Source: Bradyrhizobium sp. B124 (GTDB taxonomy: Bacteria > Pseudomonadota > Alphaproteobacteria > Rhizobiales > Xanthobacteraceae). Taken from it: a DNA stretch of 64,000 nucleotides. Of the stretch, positions 35,139 through 43,494 are shown piece after piece. The position numbers and the translations under genes were made by a program. The notes below the pieces were generated by a model that was not told the DNA's origin, did not search any database, and saw only the letters and a program-made list of their open reading frames with translations. Each line of letters starts with the position of its first letter. The first letter of the stretch is position 1. Location of the stretch: the NCBI RefSeq assembly GCF_038967635.1, contig NZ_CP152413.1, positions 4,964,001-5,028,000 on the forward strand, in the 5' to 3' direction.

Positions 35139-35637
35139 GGTGCAGCAAGAGGCGCGTGATCCAGCCGGCCGCGTAGAGCCCAACGCCGAACACCGCATGC
35201 GTCAGGAGGCTCTGCAGCCTCGCCGCCCATGGACGGGGCGTGCGGCTCGCGGCAATGCCGGCGCCCATCGCGGGCTGCATCACCAGAAACGGCGCGGCCA
35301 CGCTGCCGATCCCGACGATCAGAGCCGGAGCAATGCTGGGCTGCCGCGCCCAGCCAAGGCCGAAGATCGCAAGCAGGGCGCCGGCAAAGCCGATCCCGAT
35401 CAGATAATGCGCCGCCCATCCGATCGCCCGTTCGCCCGCGACCCGCGGCGACGCGGCGATGCGGTCGTGGCGCAGGCGGCCGGATGCGAGATGGCCGAGC
35501 CACCGGCCGACCAGGGTATAGTCCAGCGGCGGGATGCCGAGCAGCCGCTTGCGGACCATGCCCCAGACGTCCATCACGACCGTGGCGCCGGTCCCGATCA
35601 GCACCGCGCGCGCCAGAAGATCCACGGCGTCAACCAT
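35134..35637 (-). CDS. DUF2938 family membrane protein
   Basis: A 167-residue protein with about four membrane helices. It starts MVDAVDLLARAVLIGTGATVVMDVWGMVRKRLL, which is the typical DUF2938 N-terminus, followed by LVGRWLGHLASGRL. Function unknown. Its ATG at 35637 lies inside the 3' end of the methyltransferase gene (8-bp overlap), so the two are translationally coupled. Its stop is close to or within the palindromic repeat at 35001-35138. Confidence 0.85.
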   Translation of the reverse strand: MVDAVDLLARAVLIGTGATVVMDVWGMVRKRLLGIPPLDYTLVGRWLGHLASGRLRHDRIAASPRVAGERAIGWAAHYLIGIGFAGALLAIFGLGWARQPSIAPALIVGIGSVAAPFLVMQPAMGAGIAASRTPRPWAARLQSLLTHAVFGVGLYAAGWITRLLLHP

Positions 35638-36493
35638 GCGCAGCCTCCACCGGTGCTCGTGCTGCAACCATCCAGCAGGCCGCGGTGAAGCGAATTTCGT
35701 TGCCGTGGACGTAGCGATCGAAGGCGCCGCGCACGGTCTCGATCACCTGCGTGCGACGCGGCTCCTCCATGCCCTGCAGCACCGTGCCGACCGGGCCGAG
35801 CCAGCTCACATAACGGGTCAGCTCCGATGCCGGAAAGCGCAATGCGACATCGAGCGGCTCGATCGCGATCGCGCCCCAACCGCTGTCCTCCAGGATGCGC
35901 GCGACCCGGTTCCGGTCCGCGAAGCCGAACTGCCCCGGCGCGTCGGGGCGTCGCGCCGGAAGATCCGGCAGCAGCGGCTTCGCCGCCCGCTCCGCCGTCG
36001 TCATGAACGGGTTCTCGGCGGCACCGCGCCACGCGATGAAGCGAAGCGCCGCACCCGGCCGGGCCGCGCGGCGCAGATTGGCGAAGGCCTGCACCGGATC
36101 GGCAAAGAACATCACGCCGAGACGCGAGATGATGATGTCGAAGCTCGCCGGTGCAAAGCCGTGGGTCTGCGCGTCGGCGCAGATGAAGTCGGCAGGCCAC
36201 CCTTCCCGCTCCGCGCGGTCACGCGCCGCCGCGATCATCGGTTCGGAGATGTCGATGCCGGTGCAATGCCCTTGCGGGCCGAGCACGTGAGCGACGGCGA
36301 ATGTCGTGGCACCCGTGCCGCAGCCGATATCGAGCACATGGCTGGCCGCGGCATCGGCCACCGCCCGAACGAGCAGCTCTTCGAGCGGCTTGAACATCCC
36401 TTCCAGCACGTCGCGTGTCTCGACCCAGGCGCGCCCGGCAGCGCCGTTCCAGAGTTTGGCCTGCTCGTCGTCGGCCTGCGGTGCGATACTCAT
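35630..36493 (-). CDS. Class I SAM-dependent methyltransferase
   Basis: A 287-residue methyltransferase. SAM motif I is VLDIGCGTGATTFAVA (53-68), then the acidic GIDISEPMI, and motif II-like FDIIISRLGVMFFADP. It belongs to the UbiE/Methyltransf_11-25 group; the substrate is unknown. It forms a two-gene operon with DUF2938 and is divergent from a MerR regulator. A promoter with a SoxR-like box in its spacer lies between, so MerR control is likely. Confidence 0.92.
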   Translation of the reverse strand: MSIAPQADDEQAKLWNGAAGRAWVETRDVLEGMFKPLEELLVRAVADAAASHVLDIGCGTGATTFAVAHVLGPQGHCTGIDISEPMIAAARDRAEREGWPADFICADAQTHGFAPASFDIIISRLGVMFFADPVQAFANLRRAARPGAALRFIAWRGAAENPFMTTAERAAKPLLPDLPARRPDAPGQFGFADRNRVARILEDSGWGAIAIEPLDVALRFPASELTRYVSWLGPVGTVLQGMEEPRRTQVIETVRGAFDRYVHGNEIRFTAACWMVAARAPVEAAHG

Positions 36494-36554
36494 GATCTCG
36501 TCCTTTTGCTATTTGCGTGTCCTGATGCTTGCCTTAGGCAAGCGCCTGGCGGCA

Positions 36555-36583
36555 CACTGCCAGTTCAAGTGAACTTGAGGTCA
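36555..36583 (-). promoter_or_regulatory. MerR/SoxR-type promoter with overlong spacer
   Basis: On the minus strand TTGACC (36578-36583) and CAGTGT are separated by 19 bp. The spacer carries TCAAGTTCACTTGAAC, a dyad close to the SoxR box (CCTCAAGTTAACTTGAGG). A 19-20 bp spacer with a central dyad is the hallmark of MerR-family activated promoters. It faces the methyltransferase gene, and the same site abuts the merR start at 36589, implying autoregulation. Confidence 0.65.
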
Positions 36584-36588
36584 AGGCC

Positions 36589-37029
36589 ATGCGGGACATC
36601 GACATCGCGGAGGTGGCGCAATTGTCGGGCGTTCGCGCCTCGACCTTGCGCTTCTACGAGGAAAAAGGGCTGATCGCCTCGCATGGAAGGCGCGGGCTGC
36701 GCCGGCTGTTCGATCCGGCCGTGCTGGATCGGCTGGCGCTGATCGCGCTCGGGCGCGCCTCCGGCTTCTCGCTCGACGAGATCGCGAAGATGTTCGCGCC
36801 CGACGGGAGGCCGCGCATCGACAGGAAATTGCTCGCGGCCAAGGCCGACGACCTGGACCGCACCATCCGCCGGCTCAACGCGATGCGCGACGGCCTGCGC
36901 CACGCCGCCGTGTGTCCCGCACCGAGCCACATGGAATGTCCGACCTTCCGACGCCTGCTGCGGGTCGCAGCGGCCGGCAAGATCGGCGAGAAGAAGGCGA
37001 GGAAGGCGCCGCGCAAGTCGAGATCGTAG
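36589..37029 (+). CDS. MerR-family transcriptional regulator
   Basis: A 146-residue regulator with the MerR winged HTH (DIAEVAQLSGVRASTLRFYEEKGLI, residues 5-29), a dimerisation helix (about 80-105) and a short C-terminal part with two cysteines (CPAPSHMECPTF, about residues 109-120). These suggest thiol or metal sensing, but the pattern differs from the SoxR [2Fe-2S] ligand set. Its TAG stop is the first bases of a palindromic repeat. It is divergent from the methyltransferase-DUF2938 operon. Confidence 0.9.
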   Translation: MRDIDIAEVAQLSGVRASTLRFYEEKGLIASHGRRGLRRLFDPAVLDRLALIALGRASGFSLDEIAKMFAPDGRPRIDRKLLAAKADDLDRTIRRLNAMRDGLRHAAVCPAPSHMECPTFRRLLRVAAAGKIGEKKARKAPRKSRS

Positions 37030-37111
37030 CCCGGATGAAGCGTAGCGAAATCCGGGGAGTCCCTCCGCGGGTCGACCTGCCCCGGATTACGCTTCGCTCC
37101 ATCCGGGCTAC
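37026..37111. repeat. Palindromic repeat supplying two stop codons
   Basis: GTAGCCCGGATG...CATCCGGGCTAC, 86 bp. The TAG in the left end (37027-37029) is the stop of the merR gene. The TAG on the minus strand of the right end (37108-37110) is the stop of the MFS gene. Both convergent reading frames therefore end in the repeat arms. Confidence 0.9.
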
Positions 37112-38325
37112 GTTTTTCGGCCGATCATGATCGTCACCGCCGCGATCAGTTCGAGACCGATACAGCCGTAGAACGGCAGCGTGTAGCTGCCGGAAAGGTC
37201 GTGCAGCAGCCCGATCACGCCGGGGCCGAACGCGTAAGTGATCTGGTTGATCGCGGTGATCAGGCTGACCAGCACGCCGAATGCGCGCGGATCGAACTCG
37301 CGCTGCACGATCAGCGCCGGCAGCGTGATCAGATTGCCGACCGAGAAACCGAACAGCGCGCAGGCGGCGATCTGCGCGACGTCGTTGTGCACATTGATGA
37401 TGATGACGAGCGCGATCGCCTGGCTGACAAAGGACAGCGCCGACGCCAGCCGCTGGTTGAGACGGTCGATCACGAAGGAGAACGAGACGCGGCCGACCAC
37501 GGCCATCGCGGTCAACAGTGCCATCGCCACCGTCGCGCGCTCGCGGCCGATCACCTGATCGAGATAGGCGATCAGATGCACGATGAAGCCGACCTGGGCG
37601 AACAGCACCAGCGCGAAGGCAATCGAGACCGAGAGGAAACGGATGTCGCGCAGCGCCCGGGCGCGCACCTGGGTCGCCGACGGCGCGTCGGCCGCCGCTG
37701 AAGTCACCGCGTGCAGATGCACCGGCGGCTGCCCGACGAAGATCAGGATGACAGGCACCATCACCACGACGAGCGCCACCGCGGCTGCGATCATCGCGCC
37801 GGAGAAGCCGAAAGTGCCGATGCCGGCAACCAGCAGCGGCACGCCGATAATCCCGCCAAAACTTGCGCCGTTCAGCGCCAGGCTGATCGCCATGCCGCGC
37901 TTCTTGTCGAACCACAGGCCGAGCGTGTTGGTGATGATGCTGAGGCTGGTGCCGGCCCAGCCGAACGCCAGCAGCGCATCGGCGAGATAGAGCTGCCACG
38001 GCTCGCGCACCTCGCCGATCGCAACCGCCGCGACCGCCATCGCGAGGGTGCCCGCGATCAGGCAGCTGCGCGCACCGAACGCCTTGATCGCCTCGCTGAC
38101 GAAGGCGACCAGCGCGGCGCCGAACAAATAGAAGAAGGTGGTGCCCGACGAGATCAGCGACGCCGGCCAACCGTGCAGCCGTTGCAGCTCGGCGACGTAG
38201 ACGCTCTGGCCGTAGAAGCCCAATCCCCAGCCGAAGGTCGCAAGCAGGAAGCAGACGACGACGATGCGCCAGCCCTCGTAACCGAGCGAGGATTCGTCAT
38301 GCAGCCTGGGTGATGATGCGTCCAT
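37108..38325 (-). CDS. MFS transporter
   Basis: A 405-residue major-facilitator protein with 12 predicted membrane segments, resembling the oxalate/formate antiporter (OFA)/monocarboxylate group. FYGQSVYVAELQRLHGWPASLISSGTTFFYLFGA lies after TM1, and DKKRGMAISLALNGASFGG in the central region. The substrate is unknown. The C-terminal TAG lies within a repeat. A second MFS gene follows on the same strand after 118 bp. Confidence 0.88.
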   Translation of the reverse strand: MDASSPRLHDESSLGYEGWRIVVVCFLLATFGWGLGFYGQSVYVAELQRLHGWPASLISSGTTFFYLFGAALVAFVSEAIKAFGARSCLIAGTLAMAVAAVAIGEVREPWQLYLADALLAFGWAGTSLSIITNTLGLWFDKKRGMAISLALNGASFGGIIGVPLLVAGIGTFGFSGAMIAAAVALVVVMVPVILIFVGQPPVHLHAVTSAAADAPSATQVRARALRDIRFLSVSIAFALVLFAQVGFIVHLIAYLDQVIGRERATVAMALLTAMAVVGRVSFSFVIDRLNQRLASALSFVSQAIALVIIINVHNDVAQIAACALFGFSVGNLITLPALIVQREFDPRAFGVLVSLITAINQITYAFGPGVIGLLHDLSGSYTLPFYGCIGLELIAAVTIMIGRKT

Positions 38326-38443
38326 TTCTTGCTCTTGCTTCTCACATCGTCAGGACCGGACCAATCCGTTCCCACGATGTGAGCAGCCTTGCAAGCCGGT
38401 CATTTCGAAGCCGGTCGAAGTGTCAGCAATTGGCAGCAGGAGA

Positions 38444-39688
38444 TCAGATGCTGGGATCCGGGATTTCTTCCACCGCGCGCAATTTCGCCCGCCGCTTGGC
38501 GAATGACGCCAGCGACAGCACGGCAAGCCCGAGCAGCACCGGCGGAAACACCACCATGTTGACGGCGTGCCAGCCGTAATGCGCGAGCAGCTGGCCCGAC
38601 GAGAACGAGCCGATCGCCATCATGCCGAACACCAGGAAATCGTTGAACGCCTGCACCTTGTTGCGTTCCTGCGGCCGGTGCGTTTCCAGCACCAGCGCGG
38701 AGGCGCCCACGAACGCAAAGTTCCAGCCGATGCCGAGCACGAACAGCGTGGCCCAGAAGTGCGGTGCCGTGATGCCGGATAGCCCGATCATCGCGGCGAC
38801 CGCCTCCAGCGCCAGCCCGAGCGCGACAATGACGGGCGCACCGAAGCGGGCGATCAGCGAGCCTGTGAAGAAGCTCGGGCCGTACATCGCCACGATGTGC
38901 CACTGGATGCCGAAATTGGAATCGCTGACCGACAGCCCGCACATCTTCATGGCGAGCGGCGCCGAGGTCATCACCAGATTCATCATCGGATAGGCGATCA
39001 CGCCGCACAGCGCGGCGGCAATGAAGCGCGGTTGCCGGGCGATCTCGCGCAGCGGACGCCCGCCGTGCAGATCCGCCGCCGCGGGCTTCGGCGCGTCGAC
39101 ACCCGACAGCACCGCCATCGCCACCAGCGCGACCAGCGCCTGCATCACGAACGAGAACGCGAACAGATAAGGCGGCCAGATGTCCATGGTCCATTGCACG
39201 AGCTGTGGCCCGAGCACGCCGGCGAACACGCCGCCGGCCATCACCCACGACACCGCCTTGGGCCGGAACGCGACGCTGGCGCCGTCGGCGGCGGCAAAGC
39301 GATAGGACTGCGCGACGGCGCCATAGAGCCCGCCGAGGAAGGTGGCGCCGCAGAACAGCCAGAACGATGAGTGCAGGATCGCCCAGGCGCCGAGCGCGCC
39401 GGTGAGCGTGCCGCAGAAGGTGCCGACGATGAATGCGACGCGCCGGCCATAGGCGCGCGAGATCGCGCCGGTCGGCAGCGTGCCGGCGGCCAGCCCGAGC
39501 ACATACATCGAGAGCGGCACCGTCGCGAGCGAGATGTCGGGCGCCAGCGTCGCGCCGACGATCGAGCCGGTGGCGAAGATCACGGCCGAATTGGCGCCGG
39601 TCAGCGCCTGCGCCGCCGCAAGCCGCCACACATTGCTGCGCGCCCGCGCGTCATCGCTGATTTCATCCGCAGCTGTCACGTCGATCAT
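38444..39688 (-). CDS. MFS transporter
   Basis: A 414-residue MFS permease with about 12 membrane segments. The central loop (about 200-220) carries ADLHGGRPLREIARQPRFIAAALCGVIAY. AYGRRVAFIVGTFCGTLTGALGAW contains the loop-2 motif. The frame continues 276 codons further 5', but it crosses a MITE-like repeat and antisense HicB, so the ATG at 39688 (MIDVTAADEISDDA) was taken. Substrate unknown. Confidence 0.86.
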   Translation of the reverse strand: MIDVTAADEISDDARARSNVWRLAAAQALTGANSAVIFATGSIVGATLAPDISLATVPLSMYVLGLAAGTLPTGAISRAYGRRVAFIVGTFCGTLTGALGAWAILHSSFWLFCGATFLGGLYGAVAQSYRFAAADGASVAFRPKAVSWVMAGGVFAGVLGPQLVQWTMDIWPPYLFAFSFVMQALVALVAMAVLSGVDAPKPAAADLHGGRPLREIARQPRFIAAALCGVIAYPMMNLVMTSAPLAMKMCGLSVSDSNFGIQWHIVAMYGPSFFTGSLIARFGAPVIVALGLALEAVAAMIGLSGITAPHFWATLFVLGIGWNFAFVGASALVLETHRPQERNKVQAFNDFLVFGMMAIGSFSSGQLLAHYGWHAVNMVVFPPVLLGLAVLSLASFAKRRAKLRAVEEIPDPSI

Positions 39689-39834
39689 CGGTCGTCCCGC
39701 CTTGAAGCCCCGGCGGGAGCCTCCAATCGCGCGCACTATGGAGAGCAGGTGCAGGCCGATCAACCATCGCAAACGGACGTAGGCCATGCGGGAGGCGCAC
39801 GGTTGTTGGCCAGGTCGAACACCCACACTCCGGC

Positions 39835-39955
39835 GTCGTCCTGGCGAAGGCCAGGACCCATAATCACCGAGTCTTGTTGCGAGAGGGATCGCGGCCCCAG
39901 TTACGCGCAACAACCAGCATTTGGGGTAATGGGTCCTGGCTTTCGCCAGGACGAC
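39835..39955. repeat. 121-bp MITE-like repeat, copy 2 (inverted relative to copy 1)
   Basis: Ends GTCGTCCTGGCGAAGG and complement. The interior read in reverse matches copy 1 (6990-7110) with the ACCCCAAATGC and GTTGTTGCGCG blocks. It lies in the 293-bp gap 39689-39981 between the MFS and HicB genes. No gene is in that gap. Confidence 0.88.
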
Positions 39956-39981
39956 GTCACGCGTGTTGCATCGCGCGTCGC

Positions 39982-40479
39982 CTACCGCACGGGCTTCTTG
40001 CCCGGCCGCTTCTCGGCGCGCAGCGCGCCGGTCTTGTGCACCTTGGAGCGCGGTGCGATCGGGGCGCCGCGCGGATATCCGCCCGGCCATTCGAGCGCGA
40101 GCGAGCTCGCAAAGCCGAAGAAGCTCGAACGGCTCATGCCGAGCTCGGCGGCGCGCTTGTCGATCCGCGTGATCAGGCTTTTCGGCAGATAGACATTCAC
40201 CCGCTCGGACGGATCGGGCGGATCGACGCCGACCATGAAGAAGGCGGCGACGTCGGAGCCCTTGGGCGGCACGATCCGCTCGATCGGCGTCGGCTCCGGT
40301 AGCGCGCGACCCTGCTCGACCCAGCCGTCCACCGCCTGCGCCAGGGCCCGCTCGGCCCGCTCGATCGCCTCTTCCTGCGACTTGCCGCCGGCGACGCAGC
40401 CGGGAAAGTCCGGAAACCACGCCCCGAACGCGCCGCGCGGACCGCGCTCCAGCACAGCCGGATAAAGCCGTCTCTTCAT
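39982..40479 (-). CDS. HicB-like antitoxin, no HicA partner
   Basis: A 165-residue protein. The N-terminal half is the HicB partial-RNase-H fold (FPDFPGCVAGGKSQEEAIERAERALAQAV). The C-terminal half is a ribbon-helix-helix (RVNVYLPKSLITRIDKRAAELGMSRSSF). A basic tail of about 35 residues, ending RAEKRPGKKPVR, makes it longer than usual HicB. HicA toxin (about 60 residues) is normally encoded next to it, but none is found: the upstream side is a promoter and a divergent methyltransferase, the downstream side a repeat. It may be an orphan regulator. Confidence 0.85.
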   Translation of the reverse strand: MKRRLYPAVLERGPRGAFGAWFPDFPGCVAGGKSQEEAIERAERALAQAVDGWVEQGRALPEPTPIERIVPPKGSDVAAFFMVGVDPPDPSERVNVYLPKSLITRIDKRAAELGMSRSSFFGFASSLALEWPGGYPRGAPIAPRSKVHKTGALRAEKRPGKKPVR

Positions 40480-40500
40480 TCTGGCCTCCGTCGTCGAAGT

Positions 40501-40529
40501 ATGCTATTTCACACACTTCGGTGTGTCAA
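40501..40529 (-). promoter_or_regulatory. Promoter with operator palindrome for hicB
   Basis: On the minus strand TTGACA (40524-40529) and TAGCAT (40501-40506) are 17 bp apart. The spacer overlaps ACACACTTCGGTGTGT (40511-40526), a perfect 6-bp-arm dyad, with a further TCACACA half-site at 40531-40537. This layout is what autorepression by a ribbon-helix-helix protein would use. Confidence 0.6.
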
Positions 40530-40567
40530 ATCACACAATTTGCGAAATCGTGGGAGAGCGCCCCGCC

Positions 40568-41440
40568 ATGGACCCGCAAACCGAACTCGGCATCGTCCGC
40601 GCGGCCTATGCCAGGCAGATCCTGGCCGCGGCCAACGTCGTCGATACGCGGGTGATGGAGGCCTTCGCCGCCGTTCCCCGCGAGGACTTCGTCGGCCCGG
40701 GACCGTGGTTGATGCTGCGCGGGTGGCGCAGCGACTACATGCCGACGCCGGATGCCGATCCGGTCTATCTCTACACCAACGATCTGGTCGCGTTGCTGCC
40801 CGAGCGGCGGCTCAACAACGGCCAGCCGTCGCTGCACGCCTACCTCATGCACCAGGCCGCGCCCGCGGCCGGCGAGCATGTGGTGCATATCGGAACGGGC
40901 ACCGGCTACTACACGGCGCTCCTCGCGCATCTGGCCGGACCGACCGGCCGCGTCACTGGGATCGAATACGACCCTGAGCTTGCCGCGCGCGCCCGCGCCA
41001 ATCTCGCCCCCTATCCGAATGTCGAGATCATCGCGGGGGACGGCACGCGCGCATCGTTCGATCCAGCCGACGTGATCTATGTCAACGCCGGCTGCACCCG
41101 GCCGGCCGCGCAATGGCTCGACGGGCTTGCCGACGGCGGCCGCCTGATCCTGCCGCTGACGTCGGACGAGGGCTTCAAGGGCGGCGCGCCGGAGCAGATC
41201 GCGCGCTCCGGCGCGGTGTTCCGTGTCCGGCACGAGGGAGCACAGTATCAAGCCACCTGGATCTCACCGGTCGCGATCATTCCGTGCGACGGTGGCCGCG
41301 ACGAGGCGTCTGAAAAGCTGTTGGCCGAAGCCTTCGCGCGCGGTGGTTGGCAGAAGGTGACGCGGCTCTACCGCGACGCCGACATCCCCGATGAGCGCTG
41401 CTGGCTGCGCGGCGACGGCTGGTGCCTGGCTTCCGATTGA
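40568..41440 (+). CDS. Protein-L-isoaspartate O-methyltransferase-like protein
   Basis: A 290-residue PCMT-fold methyltransferase. It has AYARQILAAANVVDTRVMEAFAAVPREDFVGP (PCMT-like start). SAM motif I is VVHIGTGTGYYTALLAHL, and the later motif is ADVIYVNAGCTRPAAQWLDGLADGGRLILPL. It is longer than the E. coli enzyme (208 aa), with an extra C-terminal region, so repair of isoaspartate is likely but not certain. The ATG at 40568 follows GGGAGAGCGC; the upstream GTG at 40523 lies in the hicB operator. Confidence 0.88.
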   Translation: MDPQTELGIVRAAYARQILAAANVVDTRVMEAFAAVPREDFVGPGPWLMLRGWRSDYMPTPDADPVYLYTNDLVALLPERRLNNGQPSLHAYLMHQAAPAAGEHVVHIGTGTGYYTALLAHLAGPTGRVTGIEYDPELAARARANLAPYPNVEIIAGDGTRASFDPADVIYVNAGCTRPAAQWLDGLADGGRLILPLTSDEGFKGGAPEQIARSGAVFRVRHEGAQYQATWISPVAIIPCDGGRDEASEKLLAEAFARGGWQKVTRLYRDADIPDERCWLRGDGWCLASD

Positions 41441-41459
41441 CCCGACGGTTCGTGGTCTT

Positions 41460-41568
41460 GTAGGGCGGGTCAGCGAAGCGTAACCCGCATCATACGACGG
41501 CAGTGGATTACGCCTTCCGCCTTCGCTCGTTGAGCTACGGCGGACGTAGTCGGCTAATCCACCCTACG
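41460..41568. repeat. Palindromic repeat, GTAGGGCGGGT family
   Basis: GTAGGGCGGGT...AACCCGC at the left and GGATTACGCC...AATCCACCCTAC at the right. The TAG of the right arm on the minus strand (41564-41566) is the stop codon of the DUF938 methyltransferase. Confidence 0.8.
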
Positions 41569-42253
41569 ATTGCGGGCCATCCTTCCGCACAAACATCAGG
41601 ATCATGTTGTTGGCCGGCAACTCGAACGTCGCGGCCAATTGCAGCCCGACACTGTCAGCGAGCTTTTCAAGATCGGCGATGTCGCGGACGCCCCATTCGG
41701 GGTCGCGTTCGCGCAGCGAGGTGTCGAACACGGCGTTGCTGAGCGCGGTGTGCTTGCCGCCGCGCTTGAACGGGCCGTAGAGGAACAGCCGGCCGTCGGC
41801 GCGCAGATGCCGCGCGGCGCCGGCGAACAGGCCCTCGGCCACGCGCCACGGCGCGATGTGGATCACATTGGCGCAGAAGATCGCGAGCAGTTTGTCCGGA
41901 CCTTTGCCGTCCGCTGGCGCCGGCGACCAGGCGGGGTCGGACAGATCGATCGGCTGCGGCGGCTGGATGTTGGCAAGGGCGGCATGCGCGCGCCAGGCTT
42001 CGATGCTGCGCAGGTGCGCAGCATGGAGGTCGCTCGGCCACCAAGTGATATCGGGCGTCTGACCGGCGAAATGGACGACATGCTGGCCGGTGCCGCTGCC
42101 GGCCTCCAGCACGTCGCCCGATTGGCCGGCAAGGTAGTCCTTCAGCACCGCCCAGATCGGCTGGTGATTGCGGTGGAACGCTGCCGCGTCGAGCCGCCCG
42201 TCCGCCTCGACCGGCCTGCCGTCCTTGCCGAACTCCACCACAAACTCCGCCAC
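41564..42253 (-). CDS. DUF938 family methyltransferase-like protein
   Basis: A 229-residue protein of the DUF938 family, with a SAM-binding fold. It has AAAFHRNHQPIWAVLKDYLAG, then motif I GDVLEAGSGTGQHVVHFAG and LLAIFCANVIHIAPWRVAEGLFAGAARHL. Substrate unknown. The TAG stop belongs to the adjacent repeat. The gene is divergent from the sox operon, 344 bp away. Confidence 0.9.
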   Translation of the reverse strand: MAEFVVEFGKDGRPVEADGRLDAAAFHRNHQPIWAVLKDYLAGQSGDVLEAGSGTGQHVVHFAGQTPDITWWPSDLHAAHLRSIEAWRAHAALANIQPPQPIDLSDPAWSPAPADGKGPDKLLAIFCANVIHIAPWRVAEGLFAGAARHLRADGRLFLYGPFKRGGKHTALSNAVFDTSLRERDPEWGVRDIADLEKLADSVGLQLAATFELPANNMILMFVRKDGPQS

Positions 42254-42597
42254 CGCGCCTTCTCCTGTTAGCCATGTCTAGATCAGACTGCTCCCATCGG
42301 CAAAGCCGGAACCGGCATGCCGACACTGCCTGATCCGTCATCCTGAGGTGCGAGCGCTTGCGAGCCTCGAAGGATGAATCGGCCACAGCCGGGCCGTCGA
42401 CCCTTCGAGGCTCGCTCCGCTCGCACCTCCAGCGACAACGGCAAAGCCGTTGCGCGGGGGTGACGGAGAGATATCCTCGCAAGGGCATTAACCCCGTCGC
42501 GACGCGCCTATTCTCCGAGTTGCCAGCCGATGGCCTTTGTGCTTTCCACTCTTTATATTGCGATGGGATCATCGAGATTGAAGCCCGGGAAACGTCC
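42254..42597. other. Gap between DUF938 gene and soxX, with repeat 42337-42466
   Basis: 344 bp. A palindromic repeat (42337-42466) with CCTGAGGTGCGAGCGC, GAGCCTCGAAGG and inverted partners fills its centre; a sister lies at 49202-49328. The remaining 130 bp before soxX should hold the sox promoter, but no clear -35/-10 pair or operator was identified. Confidence 0.65.
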
Positions 42598-42945
42598 TTG
42601 ATCGCCACTTTCTCCAAGCCAGCCCTCGTCCTGGCGCTGCTGGCGGGCACCGCCATGGCCGCGCCCGCGCAGGCCCAATCCGCCGCCGAGGGCCAAAAGC
42701 TCGCCTTCGACCGCGGCAAGGGCAATTGCCTGACCTGCCATGTCATCAAGGGCGGCGAGCTGCCCGGCACGATCGGCCCCGAATTGACCGGCCTCAAGGC
42801 GAAATACAGCCGCGACGAGCTGATCGCGATCGTGACCGATGAGACCAAGCGCAACCCGCAGACGGTGATGCCGCCGTTCGGCCGAAACCGGATCTTGAGC
42901 GAGAAGGAAATCGGCGCGGTGGTGGACTTCCTGCAGACGCTGTGA
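42598..42945 (+). CDS. soxX: SoxX, sulfur-oxidation c-type cytochrome
   Basis: A 115-residue periplasmic haem protein. The signal peptide (residues 1-27) ends AAPAQAQ, and the haem motif C44-L-T-C47-H48 and the Met ligand M91 in TVMPPFG are clear. With SoxA it joins thiosulfate to the SoxY cysteine. The start is tentative: a TTG at 42598 gives the normal signal peptide; no in-frame ATG lies close enough and the frame upstream is repeat DNA. First gene of the sox operon. Confidence 0.9.
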   Translation: MIATFSKPALVLALLAGTAMAAPAQAQSAAEGQKLAFDRGKGNCLTCHVIKGGELPGTIGPELTGLKAKYSRDELIAIVTDETKRNPQTVMPPFGRNRILSEKEIGAVVDFLQTL

Positions 42946-42977
42946 CGCGGCGACATCAGCTTGAGGAGATTTTTTCG

Positions 42978-43472
42978 ATGAACATCACGACCAGCGAATT
43001 TTCCGGAACGCGCCGCCTGGTGTTGAAGGGCGCGGGCGTCGCCGCGCTGATCGGCCTCGGCGTCATTCCGTTCGACGTGCCGCAGGCGCTCGCCGCCGCC
43101 AACGACAAATATCCGGAAGAGGCGTTCAAGCAGAAGAACGAGGCCGATGCGATCAAGGCGCTCTACGGCAAGACCGCCGAGCCCTCGGACAAGGTCAAGA
43201 TGGACGCACCCGAGATCGCCGAGAACGGCGCGGTGGTGCCGATCTCCGCCACCACGACGCTGGCCGACGTCACCTCGATCTCGTTTTTGGTCAGCGAGAA
43301 CCCGATCTCGCTGATCGCGACGTACAGGATTCCGGCCGGCACGCTGCCGAGCGTCGCCAACCGCATCAAGATGGCCAAGACCAGCAACGTCACCGTGATC
43401 GTCGAGGCCGGCGGCAAGCTCTACAGCGCCCAAAAGGAAATCAAGGTCACCGTCGGCGGCTGCGGCGGCTGA
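42978..43472 (+). CDS. soxY: SoxY, sulfur-carrier protein
   Basis: A 164-residue periplasmic carrier. It has a twin-arginine-type signal (GTRRLVLKGAGVAALIGLG) and ends in the swinging-arm motif KVTVGGCGG, whose Cys carries thiosulfate and sulfane adducts. The ATG at 42978 follows TTGAGGAGAT. It pairs with SoxZ immediately downstream (22 bp), the usual heterodimer order. Confidence 0.96.
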   Translation: MNITTSEFSGTRRLVLKGAGVAALIGLGVIPFDVPQALAAANDKYPEEAFKQKNEADAIKALYGKTAEPSDKVKMDAPEIAENGAVVPISATTTLADVTSISFLVSENPISLIATYRIPAGTLPSVANRIKMAKTSNVTVIVEAGGKLYSAQKEIKVTVGGCGG

Positions 43473-43494
43473 GCTCAATCAAGGGACAATCAAG

